A stretch of 64,000 nucleotides of DNA from NCBI RefSeq assembly GCF_001649575.2, contig NC_051434.1, positions 15,562,592-15,626,591 of the forward strand, given 5' to 3'. Origin of the DNA: Kryptolebias marmoratus. Taxonomy: Eukaryota; Chordata; Actinopteri; Cyprinodontiformes; Rivulidae. Made by a program: the position numbers and the translations under genes. Below, one piece after another: positions 21,700-33,560 of the stretch. Below the pieces are notes generated by a model. The model searched no databases, was not told the DNA's origin, and saw only the letters and a list, made by a program, of their open reading frames with translations. Positions within the stretch are counted from its first letter, which is position 1, and each line of letters starts with the position of its first letter.

Positions 21700-22295
21700 A
21701 ACATTATGCACAATCTCAAGCAATACTGGGGGATCTTATGTGGTCTGTTAGTGCTTTAATTATGCAATGGAAATAACTCTCAGCAACTGCCACACCAAAT
21801 TTTACTTTGATACCTCTCAAAGTGACTGTGTCATAACCACTTTTTTGTATTGGCTAACATCAAACGGCTGTGATAGTCATTTTGAATTAGGCCGACTCCA
21901 AAACTTAATCATTTGTAGATTTATGCTTAATGACTACTTTCTGAAAAAAGTTTGAAAACAGACAGAAAGAATAGACTAACAATTAATGGCAATGTTTTGA
22001 ACAAAAATGTTGCATGTTTTGTTCATGCTCAAAGTATTTGTAGGGGATGACTCTCATCTACAACCACACTAAATGTTAGCAAATGTTAGCAGTTATAGTC
22101 TTTTTCCTATTTGATAAGGTTCCTTGGCTGTGGTGGCCATGTTGAACTGGGTTGACTCCAAACTTTATTAATTGAGGTAATAGATGTACTTGCTTTCAGA
22201 GAGTTTCATTGATATTTGGCCAGTGGTTCATGAGATATTTTTTCTATGGACCACACAGACAAAATCATTATCACCCGCCTTTTGGCTTTTGGCAG
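21700..22295 (-). repeat. Repeat family A relic 5 (two units, minus strand)
   Basis: Reverse-complement of the family: attatgcacaatctc, ccacaccaaattttac, tattggctaacatc, aggccgactccaaaa, then a second unit with ctggttgactc-type tracts, tttcagagagtttcattga, ggccagtggttcatgagata and the head aaaatcattatcaccc. Confidence 0.85.
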
Positions 22296-22689
22296 CTGGC
22301 AATAAAAAAAAGTTGCAGGGGTATACTAAGAAAAGGGTTTTCGATGGTCAGAAACTGGACTCATGATTCAAACTTCTACAACTCACTGCTATTTTTTTTT
22401 CTGCAAGCTCACAACAAGTATCACATTGTTTCTTTTCACAAGTCGATACTCCACAACGGCATTGTTTCAGCTGTTGGTGCATGAAGATAGTGGTCATAAA
22501 TACACCTCTGGCTTTGCCAAAACAGCAGTATTCGGCTCCCTGGGATGAGGGAGAGTTGACAGTGCTGCATAGATCAGCTCGACTCCAGTAAGATGTATGA
22601 CCCAATTAGACACAGACCTCCAATCATTACTTATGTTGCTTTTAAACATGACCAAAGTCACACTCGAGTGGTTGTTGTTGCCGTTTTTG

Positions 22690-22718
22690 TTCTCTCTCTC
22701 TCTCTCTCTCTCTAACAC

Positions 22719-22782
<64 letters not shown>
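22690..22782. repeat. Compound (TC)n - (TA)n microsatellite
   Basis: (TC)n at 22690-22713, a short bridge taacacatatac, then (AT)n to 22782. Confidence 0.97.
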
Positions 22783-22786
<4 letters not shown>

Positions 22787-23079
22787 AAATGCAACTGATA
22801 TATGATGTGATATTAACATATGAGTGCAGCGGAGGTAAACTGTAATTTCACACTGTGTAGTCAAAAATGGCTGAAGTTCACAAAGGTTGTGTATCTCCAC
22901 ACTTCTTGTATATCTTGACTATTAGAGTGAAACCAGATGTAAGCGCTGAGAGATACCTTTATTCTATCTTCAGCACTAGAAAATGAGTCAGGTCCCTTTA
23001 GATTTATCCAAAATTTTAAAAACCTTTCAAAAAAGATGGGTTTTTATTTTTAAATCATCGGACACCTAAGGCAAAGCAA
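22783..23079. other. Short gene-free stretch
   Basis: Nothing recognised. Confidence 0.4.
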
Positions 23080-23345
23080 CAACAATATTTCTAACTGTGC
23101 CTGTGTGTGAGTGTTTGTTTGTCTGTGAAGTTAGCAAAGTATCTCATGATCCAGTAGATGACTTTGAATGAAACCACGGCTAAGCAAACGAAGAAACACA
23201 AAAAATGTCTATAACTCAGCTAATTTCACAGATATTGACCTAAATTTTTGTATGGCAGTAGCTGACCATCATCACCAATGCATACTCTGAGCGCTACACA
23301 TTGCACGATATATTTGCTTAAAACCTTGGTAATCACTGTTTTCAA
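23080..23345 (+). repeat. Repeat family A relic 6 (internally deleted)
   Basis: The tracts gcaaagtatctcatga, ccagtagatgac and tgaatgaaaccac jump directly to acacaaaaaatgtctataac, cagatattgaccta, tggcagtagctgacc and ctacacattgcacgatat. The 'cagaaagtaatca ... gtcaacc' middle is missing. Confidence 0.8.
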
Positions 23346-23639
23346 CCATGTCTGCATGGTAGAAAAAATACAGCTATACAGCAAAGCAGCAGACAACTGC
23401 AATTTATTTTCTCATTTTCTCTAATTTCATTATTTATAAGTTTGTGGCTGAGTAAAATGGACATTTTTTTGTTTTAATCTATAATCTAATGAAGACATTT
23501 CTTTTACATTCCAATTAAAAAACATTGTCATTTAGAGCTTTTATTTCTAGAACACGACAAAACAGTCAGAAAAACAAAAAATGTGCAGTGTTTTTAAGAA
23601 CTCAAATAATGTAAAAAAAAAGCAAGGTTAAACATCACA
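23346..23639. other. Short gene-free stretch
   Basis: AT-rich spacer between the family A relic and the Tc1-like relic. Nothing is recognised. Confidence 0.4.
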
Positions 23640-24250
23640 ATACTGTTTTAACCTAATCAGAAATTAATATTATGTTCAATAACCCTGATTTTTAATCCCA
23701 GCTTTCATGCTTCTTGGAGAGTTCTCCACCAGTGTTCCATGTTGTTTCTGGGTGACTTTTTCCCCTCCTGGTGCCGTTTGATCACATTCCAGAGGTTTTC
23801 AGTGGGGTTCCATGTCTGGAGATTGGGCTGATCATGACATGGTCTTGATCTGATAGTCCTTCATCCACATCTGAACCTCACTAAAAACCAGATGCTCTCT
23901 GTATCCCTCTGAACACTTCTTTTTCTCACTCAAAATGTTGTCTTCAACTTTTCAGGCATGGTTAATAGTTTTTTTTTTCTTTATTACAATTACTTTGAGT
24001 TTCTTCTAGCTCTGTTTTTGCCTTCCAGCTGGTCCTAATGCAAGAGGTTAATGGTGACCACAGCAGTGCTTTTTGTTCCTTTTCGTATTTAATAAGATTT
24101 GGTTCAGGTGATCACCTAATCAGTATCTCATTAAGTAGAATGAGGTGTGCTTATGTTGGAATTTAACAGACACTGGAACTGAATGGCTTTCATACAACTA
24201 GAGATGCTGATTAAAAAAAAAAAGGAGTGGACTCCTAATTTGTTCCAGAG
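23640..24250 (-). pseudogene. Degenerate Tc1/mariner transposase relic (lineage 1)
   Basis: The minus strand of 23770-23840 decodes to pieces of the Tc1 transposase block that precedes the last catalytic acid: a SAQSPDM-like stretch and, one base out of frame, NPTENLWN (family form WPxQSPDLNPIENLW). The Trp has become a stop codon and a one-base insertion shifts the frame. The segment to its left fits the remaining C-terminus (VIKRHQEGKKSPRNN). The right half is largely deleted or decayed. The gene is dead. Confidence 0.65.
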
Positions 24251-24254
24251 CTGT

Positions 24255-24655
24255 ATCTCTAAACTACTGGATGGATCTTAATGAAACTCTCAGAAAGTTG
24301 CCTCTGGATGTACAAAAGAATAACTTTTAGAGTCAACCTATTTATGTTGGCCACCCAAGCTAATTGACATTAGCCAACACAAGAATGACTTTAACTCAGT
24401 CAGTTTTACAAATATTGAGCTAAACCTTGTGTGGTAATAGCTGAGAGTCATCCTCATATTTTTGGAGCACTACCACATCTCAGAAGATCTTACAATATAG
24501 CCTAAGATGGCACATAAGGTCATTTGTGAGGTTTGACCAAAATGGACATAAGTTTGTTTCCTTCTGAGGTTGAGATGATTTGTTTTAAAATTCTGACATA
24601 ACAGGCAGTGAGCAATGTGCATTCCTTCAAAGTTTGCTAGGCCTTTATTTTATTT
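24255..24655 (+). repeat. Repeat family A relic 7 with intact right end
   Basis: One unit (actactggatggatcttaat, gaaactctcagaaagtt, tagccaacacaagaatgact, caaatattgagcta, gagagtcatcct) followed by the right-end region: aggtttgaccaaaatgg, caggcagtgagcaatgtgca, ttccttcaaagtttgctagg. The same right end occurs at about 10220-10300. Confidence 0.8.
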
Positions 24656-25714
24656 ATGTATTCCTTTCTTTATTGACAGAAAAGCAAGAAGAAAGTGTGT
24701 CCTAAATATTGGCCACCATGCCGCTTTTATTTTTGCTCTCAGCAAATCGGAAATGTAAAAAACACACCATCTCTGTTTTATCCTCAAACTTTTATTTACT
24801 GTAGTGACTGTAAATGACTTGTAAACGTTCCATAAACTGGGAATTGGTGAATCACATTCAATATGCAGGTGAATCAACAATGGCAAGAAAAAGGGGAGGT
24901 AATTTTTCATAAAATAGATTCCTATTTAAGAATAAATGAGCCAGGTGGCAAAAGGCCGATAGGCTGTTTTTGCTAGAGGTTTAGTTTTGTAGCAGCATTA
25001 TTTGCAGAGGTGGGATTATTCATGAAAAAGCAACCCTGCAAATCGATTCTGTGCCCCGTTATTAAGTAAACCAGTTTTCTTGAGCATCAAAGGTAGAGAA
25101 CAAAAAAACTGTCTTTGAAATAACAGAATTCAACCTTTTTTTTTTCCAGTCCCTCCCAAGTTCTGCAAGGCTTTATATCAATGGTTTCTTTGTGCCTCCC
25201 CATTTTCTCCAAAATGCCATTTCTCTCTGCCTTCTTTTGTGTATAAGTGGCCGCAGCAAACAGTGAGGGCGACTACCGGTGTCAAGCCACCACAACCCGA
25301 TCTGTGTCAGACACAAGGCAGGGTGAGAGGTGAGCGCTGCAGAATTTAATGGTTCAGCAGTGCCATTTTGAGAACACAAGTTGAAGAAAGGCAAAGGAGA
25401 GCCTTTCTTCTCTCTACTTTTATCTCTGTCTCTCCTTTCTGCCACCTCTGCTCCATGCTGCTCACTTTCTGTGACCTGCCTTTTTATCTCCCTTACACCT
25501 CTCACACACCCTCTCCTGCTGCTCTTTGACCTCAACACGGTGCAAATTTGTGTCTTTGCATCTGTTTTTCATATTTTGTTAAAGTCAAACAGCATTTTTG
25601 AAAAGAATACTTTTTCCAAACAAAAAAAAGTTTTATTTTGGATTTTTTCTTTTTATGTAATGTTAAAACTATGAAATTGATTGTATAATTTAAAAAAACA
25701 AGATAAGTTTGAAT
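24656..25714. other. Gene-free stretch with complex sequence
   Basis: 24930-25130 has mixed composition with no repeat features (gagccaggtggcaaaaggcc, gggattattcatgaaaaagc). It could be regulatory, but nothing decides this. 25400-25520 is C/T-rich. No gene. Confidence 0.4.
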
Positions 25715-26200
25715 CTTATGGCAGCAACACATATCAAAAAAGATGGAACCGGACCATGTTTATCACTTTGAAAAGAGAATATGTTGTTCTAAAACCTGTA
25801 TATACTTGTCTGCATTGATGTTGTTTTTCCAGATGTGTAAGCTGCCTACGCCAAGGGACTAATGTACCCCCATACAATCAGAGAGGCAGGCTTTTGAACT
25901 GTGCTCTGATAACAGGCTAGATGGTCCCTCTCTTTTTTAGTATAGAGACTGTGGCATCTGGGATTTCCAAATGTAATTTCAAGTTTTAACTCATCTGACT
26001 ACAGAAAAGTTTTTCACTTTGCCTGAAACTTTAAATGAGTTTTAGGCAAGAGAAGTCTGAGGTGTTTCTGCATGGTGTTCACATATTTGCATAATAGTTC
26101 TTTAATCAGCACATGTGAATGGTACTGTGAACTGTGTTTACAGACAATCCATACCAAAATCAGACCTGTTTTTAATGCAGTGCCACCTGAGATAGATAAA
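25715..26200 (-). pseudogene. Degenerate Tc1/mariner transposase relic (lineage 2)
   Basis: The left edge has tatggcagcaacacatatca, known to me from the end of a common fish Tc1-like element. On the minus strand, around 25940-26010, a SDELKLEITFGNP stretch matches the WSDESKF block around the second catalytic Asp. Further left (minus-strand downstream) a YGG-like piece and YTGF/RTTYS pieces fit the following region. Several stops and deletions make it non-functional. Confidence 0.6.
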
Positions 26201-27944
26201 CAAATATCCACACCAAACAAAAACTCTGTAATAATTTCATATTTAGGTTTTATTTTAACGTGTTATTTGTGTATCTTAATGCTTTTGTAAAACTGGAAAG
26301 TGTGTTAATAAAAGCTGTGATAAACAGTGTGATTTTTGTCAGTGAATAAGAGAAAACTGGATTTTTTAAAAAAACCTTTTGACCATCAAAGTGATAATAA
26401 ACACATCACAGTCAGACCAGATTCTGTCCATCAACCAAACAACTTCAAGTTTTATTCTTGTCTCTTCAAAATGTCAGTGTATGAATGCGAGCATCAACAT
26501 GCAGAGTAATGCAAATGCACAATGTGACGTGAACCCAGCTGTGTGAGTGTGTGCACACCCGTTCACACCAACCTTCCCACCAACCTTGCTTCTCTAACGA
26601 GGAGCAAGCTATTCAGGCTTACTCACACGAGTGTGCAACAGCGTGCAGGGTGTTTACACCACTGCACAATACTTTAGAGAGAACAGTCAATCAGCCATCC
26701 AACATCTTCTTCTGGCAGCTTCAGGATTTCTTCTCTTTATCCTTTACCAGCGTCTTCAATATTTAGTGTTTGACATCAAATGCATACATGAATATCAATG
26801 AGGCAGATCTGACCCCCATAATCGTTCACATATGCACCAAAAAGGCCAGGGATAAAAACACAGTTGGATGCCGTCAGAAGTAACTCATCTCAGAAACCGA
26901 AGACAACTCTAAAAGCCTTTTCAGTTATAGCTTTTTAGTTTACAGCTAAGCCTCAGTTTTGGATGATATGATTCAAGGAAAAGTTGATCTTCTGAGAGTT
27001 CAGTCAAAAAAAAAAAAATTCTCATGTCATTGGCACCAGATGCTGGTGGTGTCTTATTCTTCCTTATTAAACAGCGCTTGCTTTAACAATTTCCTATGAA
27101 CTTTGAGAAAGACATTGAGCAATCAGATCCCTTTCAAATATGATAATTGCCTTCATTTGTTGGGTTCCAGCCGTGTTGTCATGTTAGCACGAGTCTGTTG
27201 GCAGAACAGTCATTGCTGGTGATGTTTTATATTAAAACATGAAGTGAACAGCATTGGTAGAGACTGGATACTCGTCCCAACAGCCTGAAAGTAGAGTTGA
27301 CTAAAAGTAAAGTGTACATTTGTTGGCATATTTTCTAAATAAAAGCTGTAATCTCTTCCACTGATAATCTTTCACTAAATATATCATTCTCAAAGGTAAT
27401 ACTTTTTCTGACACTGAATCCAAGAAAATAGCCAGCTTATATTTGTGTGGTAAACTAACCTTTAATCTCTATAAGGACCTTGTCGACACAAATAGACATC
27501 AAGACAAGATGCTACAAGCTAGTGCTTCGACAGGTCTTTGGATGATTGGGGTAGGGGGGGCAATGTTGGAGGGGACATGCATCAAGGGGCTTGGACTGAT
27601 GATAACTGCTTCCAGCTCTTGATTATATTGTAACAGTTAAACAAAAACTAAGAGCTGACAATTTTATACTTTATATTTATTATCATATTAATATGGGATT
27701 TGTGCCTTTAACAACAGTGAGCAACACAGCTGCTTTAAATACTGTTTGCCTCTAAGATCTCCCTGTTTGTCACGTTGACACTGATGTCTGGATGTAAAAC
27801 ATTGTGGAGCTCTGCTCTTGTATGTTGAAGGTCTGTTTTATTGGCAATTTTGCTTCAAAATACTTTGTTTGTGACATTTGATTGCTGTAATTTTAGTGTT
27901 TTATTTGAACTGGAGGACTGAATGTCACTTATTGTAACCTATAA
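26201..27944. other. Gene-free stretch
   Basis: No recognised repeat or coding sequence. There is an A-run at 27006-27018 and a short G-run near 27552. Confidence 0.4.
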
Positions 27945-28245
27945 TACTTAAAACCCTTGAATGAAAGTGTATCGCCTGCTGCCTTTCATGCCAGACTTTG
28001 TCTTAGACCATTTTTATTGTATGCTGAGAAATGACAGCGTTTTAGCTGTTTGCAATGCAATATTGTGAGATGTCATGCTCAGGATATGTGTTGTGAATGC
28101 CTCTCAGCTCTTACAAAGTCAAATTTTAGCTTAATATCTGTAAAATCAACTGAACCATAGCCATGTTTGTGTTTTCTAAGGTCAGTTGAATGTAATGGCC
28201 ATCTTGACTTGGGTTGGTGGTTCAATGAGATATTTTGCTAAAAGA
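27945..28245 (-). repeat. Repeat family A relic 8 (minus strand, internally deleted)
   Basis: It begins with the family's right end in reverse (gtatcgcctgctgcctttca). It then has caatattgtgagatg, ttttagcttaatatctgt, tttgtgttttctaaggtc and ggccatcttgacttgggttg, and jumps to caatgagatattttgct. Confidence 0.75.
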
Positions 28246-29407
28246 CACATTTTAATTTGCACCCTGAATAGTGGAATCAATAAGAACCTGAAAAATGTAA
28301 CAAGTAAGTTGTATAAATACAATAAGCAGCAATCGACTCATAGAACAAAATCGTGTAGAGAAAATCAGCTACATCAAGCAACAGTAATAGGAAAACAAGG
28401 AGTTGAAGATAAAACAGGAACATTCAGCATAAGTACATTGTACTTTACAAAAAGTCTGTAGGTATATAAAATAATCTGACCAGTTTTATGACAAACTGGC
28501 TGCTTATTCTGAAACAATTAGAGATTCAGATTTAACATTCACCTGAATATTTTCAACAAAACCCAGTGTTTGAGCCACTACTAGGGTAAAGAAAAAGCTG
28601 AAACTCCGAAAAGCTGAGCTCAGGCTCACACGGAGCCTCTCTTCAATATTTAGAGAAGAGGCGGACATTTCAGTACGGTCTTTAATTTTCTGGTGAAAAA
28701 TCAATTAGCTATTTGCCAAAGAATTTGAGCACTCTTTTTTTTCTTCCTCTCTGTTTCCATGGTGTTCTTGTGGTTCCTAAATGCATCTCTTATTTCAGTT
28801 AAACACTGTAATTTCTCCAATCATTCAGAGAAAATTTAATCACTACAAATCATGAGTTCATTAATTCCTTTCCGAGAGGCAGTGTTGAGGGTTCTGGGAT
28901 GTGCTGCATAAGTATTGGGTTTGAATGTTTCTTTTTTTTTTGATGAGAAATGACTTATTCAAACTCGAGTACAACCATGTGCATTCACTGACTGCTGCAG
29001 CATGTAATCAAAGCTTTAGAAAAAAGCAAGTGCAACACTAAAACATTTCATTAAACTAAACAAAAAATACAAGCTTACCAAATTCCTTGAGGAGGTTACA
29101 AAATTTTCCAAATACCCAGGTTTTCTACAGTTTTTTTTTAATATGTGGGAGTTTAAAACTGCCTGCAAGGACTCATCCTTGTAAAGCACTGAGTAATGCA
29201 CTTTGAGAAAGCGGAGACATCACCAGCACAGTCGTGCTACATTACATTACTCTGTTTCCTTACAAGCTGACTTGATAAAGTGTCTCTTTGACCATACAGC
29301 ATTTCCGCATTTGTGTTTTACAGATTTGAACACTGAGTCTGGCGTACAAGTCCACAGCAAATATCCGAGTCTGTGTCTAAACCCGCCACCTGTTTTGAGT
29401 AAATTAC

Positions 29408-29440
<33 letters not shown>

Positions 29441-29559
29441 CCTGTCCAAAAGATTTGTGTTCAAATATTAACATGTTGGAAGGAGTGGTTTGTCAACACT
29501 CGAGCATGTGCATCATTCTTACTTGTGTCTAAGAAAATCGTGTTGCATGTCAGCCTCCT
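28246..29559. other. Gene-free stretch
   Basis: It holds a pure T-run at 29409-29436. Nothing else is recognised. Confidence 0.45.
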
Positions 29560-30035
29560 TTGTCAATACAACCTCAAATATGAAAAAGTTAGGACGTTGT
29601 GAAGAAGGTAAATGAAAATCAAAATCAGATCAAGGATTTGCAAATCTTATTAACCCACAGTTTATTCACAAATTCTGCAAATTGTTGGGAGAAAAATAGA
29701 GTAATTCTGAAATGTATGGCAGTAACAGATCTCCAAAAAGTGCAGGCAGGGCCAATAAAAGGGTGTCAAAGTAGAAGCAGCTGGAGGAGCATTTTACAAC
29801 TAATTAGGTTAATTGTCAACAAGTCAGAAGGAGGACTGGGAATAAAAAAAACACTTTTACAGAAGATGAATCTCACAGAAGTAGAAATGGGCAGAGGTTC
29901 ACTAGTCTGCGAAAAACTGTTTAAAAATAATGGAACAATTTATTTTCTTTTCTTTTTTCTTCATCTAAAAAATAAAAGTGTTAACATTTTTGTGACCTTT
30001 TGTTTCCAATCTAGTTCTATGGGCTGAGCTTTTTT
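29560..30035 (+). mobile_element. End region of a Tc1-like element (lineage 2)
   Basis: The tracts aatacaacctcaaatatgaa, aaaagttaggacgttgtg, atggcagtaacagatctcca, agcagctggaggagcatttt, aactaattaggttaattg and gggcagaggttcactagtct follow the order of the non-coding end plus the start of the coding region of a common fish Tc1-like element (from memory). It shares the 'tggcagyaacaratct' tract with 25715. It is truncated at the right, with no usable transposase. Confidence 0.6.
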
Positions 30036-32734
30036 GAAATGAAAAAAACAAAAACAATTGGATAACAACAGCACTGTGCAAAAGAGTCAATTTCATCAGA
30101 TTCTTATTCTTCAAAAATGAATAGAAATATAATAAAAGGTGTAATCACTATTGGCACTATATTTAAAAAAGTCTAATTTGTGCACAAAAACCCAATAAAC
30201 ACAAATGTATAGGAAATCAACATGACCACAGTATTAATGGCTGCAGTGAATCTATTTTCACTGTATTATCTTCACAAAGAACAATAATACAGTTCAATCT
30301 GTGCAAAACAGAAGCACAAACAAGCATTTGGCAGAAGAAAGTACCTCTATTATTGAGGCTAATGTAGTTTTATTACAATATATGAGTCTTAGGGTTTTAC
30401 CATTTCTGATGCTAATTTAAAAAAAAAATCTGCCTGTAATATTCAAGTTTTTCTTGTAAAAACCCAAGTTGCTTACTAACGTTTCTGCATTTTAATGCTT
30501 CATTGTGTATATATAACTTCATCCTGTGAGCAGTTTTTTAGACTGTACTTCCAACAGCAGAATATCTACAGTCTCCATCCTCTTTGATTTAAAGCTTTCT
30601 TTTTCCATCTCTTAATGAGGCAACATTGTCACGCAGGCACATGTGAGTAAACGCAGTCTGCACAGGGTATCATCAGATGTCCCGCTCAGATTTTCCTTCC
30701 TCAGCCATTAGTAGTCTGACCATTTGTTCCTAATTTAAAGCAAACTTCTCCTCCAATAAAGAGAGATTAACTCTTTGTTTGTCATCACTTCTATCCAAGT
30801 CATGCGCCGGCTTAACAGAAAGGAGTGGACTCACTCTCCATACGTCGCAGCATGCTGTCCGTCCATGTAATCGCCATGGAAACACAGTTTGTGTAACACA
30901 AACAGAAGAGTGAGTTGCAACAACATCATGCAGTTCAGTCAAAATTAGTTTTGTCGACAGTTTGTTTAAGACAGCACAAAATTTAGGATTGGTCACAAGC
31001 CCTCGTTTGTCATGGCACTACGTCCGCCCTTGGGGTCATGCCCCATAGTTTGAGAACCACTGTTTTAGGTAGTATCTGTAATAATGCATTAAATAGGTTT
31101 AGAAACTGTGAAAAAGTCTCAGTTATTGGAAACACAGCTTATTTAACACTTTAACATTATCTGAGGGTTACAAAAAATAATAAAAATGAATATATATAAT
31201 TTTTGTTTGGTTGTTTTTTTTTAAACAGAGAGTTGAAAGCTTTTCTTCTCTGCTGTTAGACTGCAGTCTTTTGCCATTGCTTTTATTGTGAAAGGTTGAC
31301 AGTGATGCGTCAGAGCACTGACACCTGTCATGATGTGCTGCATGGAAAAAATTGCACAAAACTCAGAAAGTTTTATTTGTTTGGTTTTTTTTGTTTGTTT
31401 GTTGGGTTTTTTGCTTTAAGTTTAACTTTCACAAGTTTAAATATCATCCAAGAGTAAATGTCACTCCAAAAATAAAGCTGTTTATGACAATAAAGAAAGG
31501 ACAAAATACACTTAGAGCATGTGGCAGCTGAAACCCATACAAATCACGCATAACAAGAAAATAAAAAGGACTGAGAGAACAGCACCTAAAGAAATGAAAA
31601 ACTAAATCAAAACTATGAAAAATCTGTCAGTAGCCATGACAAAAAACAAACAAACAAAAAAGTTGTGTGAAAGCACCAGAACTCCAGTTACTGTTTATTT
31701 TGTTCATTAGTCTCAAATAAGCAGCTGGTGATGCGCTCTGATTCTGAACTTTTTCATGTTTGTTGTGTGATGCGAGAATGAATCTGAGCTGCAAGAAGCT
31801 GAGCAAAGAACAAAAACATTGATGCCGTTCAAGCAAATGCAAAGTTACAACCAGTTTAACTTGAGTGCAGCATTCTGTCAACACCTTTGCATCCATTTAA
31901 AGAAAATATGCCATACTTAAACACTAAAAAAAACAGTAGAAGAGGCTAATCCTGGTAGTGTCTCGTCTTATGAACACATCCGGTTAGATACTGGACACCT
32001 CCCCCTCACGTCTCCCCCTGTATGGCCAGGACTTTCTTCTGACAACTTGATCGATATTCCATTAATTTTACAGATGCAGAGCTAGCTTCTTCCCACCAGA
32101 CTTGGACACCGTACGACTATTGGGTGCTCAGATCCTCTGCTTTGCATGTATCATCACAGGAAGCGCAGCGCAGCGCCCAAACATCTTTTTTTCTGTTCCC
32201 TCTCTGACTCAGCAGAGTGAAGACGCCCGGGGTAGATTCTGCATGAGTAAAATGAGTGGGAGCAGGTCAACTCGGTGCAACATCAACTCCCTGCACACAA
32301 ACTCACTGCACCTGACCAACTTACAACATATCAACTCACTGCACAACATGTCAAGTCAATCAAGTTTTTTTTTCCCCTCTCTCTTATTTTTTGCAAAGGA
32401 AATGCTTTATTTAAATTCACCAGTATAATGTTACCATAGCACATTGTATGACTCATATTAGTGGTTTTATTGGGGGTTAGGATTAGGGTTAGATGCGCTA
32501 TATACTCATATAGATGTTTGTATACCTATGCAAACACGTTTAGGTATAATGGTAAATAATGTAGTTAGTCATCATTCTGTAAATATAATAATGCAGAGAC
32601 TTACATGGACCGCTATAGCACTTCTGAGAATCGAGTTGTTTTATGACGACATTAATATGCTTTGGAAGGAGCCTCGCTCAGACTAACCATTAGTTTGTCT
32701 CCCTTGAGAAAACGCCTGTCTCTTAATCTAACCA
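30036..32734. other. Gene-free stretch
   Basis: 30540-30980 has complex composition and could be functional. 30990-31075 ends like a degenerate element (gtcatgccccatagtttgag, then aaccactg). 32255-32350 contains five short imperfect copies of a caactcactgcac-like word. 32471-32490 has two telomere-like ttaggg units. No gene. Confidence 0.4.
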
Positions 32735-32930
32735 GATAATGCTCTGAGAGATTTTTACTACAGGTAGGACACTGATAACTCCACAGAACACCGCTCTAAT
32801 AAAATATTCTTTATTACTCTAGCTGCAGCACTCTGAATAAGCTGGGGTTTATTTGGTGTTAGTTTAGCCAATTCTGTAAAACACTCATTACAATAATCAA
32901 CTGGAAGCTTTCGACTTTTTTTAAAATTCA
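32735..32930 (+). repeat. Second fragment of dispersed repeat family C
   Basis: ctagctgcagcactctgaat, aagctggggtttatttggtg and acactcattacaataatcaa match, from memory, the 3' part of the same repeat whose 5' part is at 3605-4140. Confidence 0.45.
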
Positions 32931-33194
32931 ATTGGAAAGCTGCTTCGTGTTTTCATGTCGAGTTGGTGAATGCTGTTTATGTGTGATTAAATCAGATTAC
33001 ACAGAATGTCATGTGTATGTATTTTTCTCTTTCTTTTTCTCTCTTAGGCCAGAGGTGTCCCATCTAAATGCAGCCATGTGCGATGACAGCAAGTGCTTTG
33101 CAAATTAATGAGGACTAAGGTGATCGTTTTAAACAGCCCCTCAGCTTGTGTCTCCCCCATCCACCACCCTGCCTTGTTTAAGTTTAAATAAATA

Positions 33195-33560
33195 TTTGCT
33201 TCATTCACCCGCTCTTCTCATTGTTCTTTTGGGGGCTGAGGCGCAGCACCACAGTGAGATTCATCAAGTGAGATGGAAACCGTATGGGACACTTCATTAG
33301 CAAGCATCTGTGTGCCATGCACGCACAAGTTAAGCCCCAAATACAAAATGCAAAGTGTCTGCACTTCCCCAATGAATTGCACAGGGATAACAAAATCCCA
33401 TTGTGCAGGAGTGATAGTGAAATGGTGATTATTCAGTAGTGCAGTGTCATTTTCGCCAGTGGACCTTCTCATGCATAATGCATCCAAATCATTGCATTTT
33501 TTCCTCCTTTCTGGGCTACAATGCATATTTCATCAAGTCAGTGAAATATTAAGGAATCTT
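33195..33560. promoter_or_regulatory. Candidate conserved regulatory element with POU-dimer site
   Basis: A complex, balanced-composition block without repeat features, open in several frames but without codon bias. It contains atgcataatgcat (33471-33483), which fits the MORE+1 palindrome bound by POU-protein dimers, and attcat, ttattcag and taatg words. No other sequence was available to test conservation. Confidence 0.25.

Noticed and set aside
32102..32428. 108-codon frame with a signal-peptide-like start
   Set aside because: It opens with TTG, not ATG. No splice sites frame it, and the inside is a run of short repeated words. There is no sign of a real gene.
32471..32490. Telomere-like ttaggg units
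   Set aside because: Only about two imperfect units. Too short to call an interstitial telomere or a fusion point.
33040..33120. Possible exon after tctctcttag
   Set aside because: Good pyrimidine tract, but the following 60 nt have stops in the useful frames (including aaattaatga) and no recognisable protein.
33205..33526. Two overlapping minus-strand frames of 62 and 102 codons
   Set aside because: They lie in a block that looks regulatory, with random residue composition and no splice signals.
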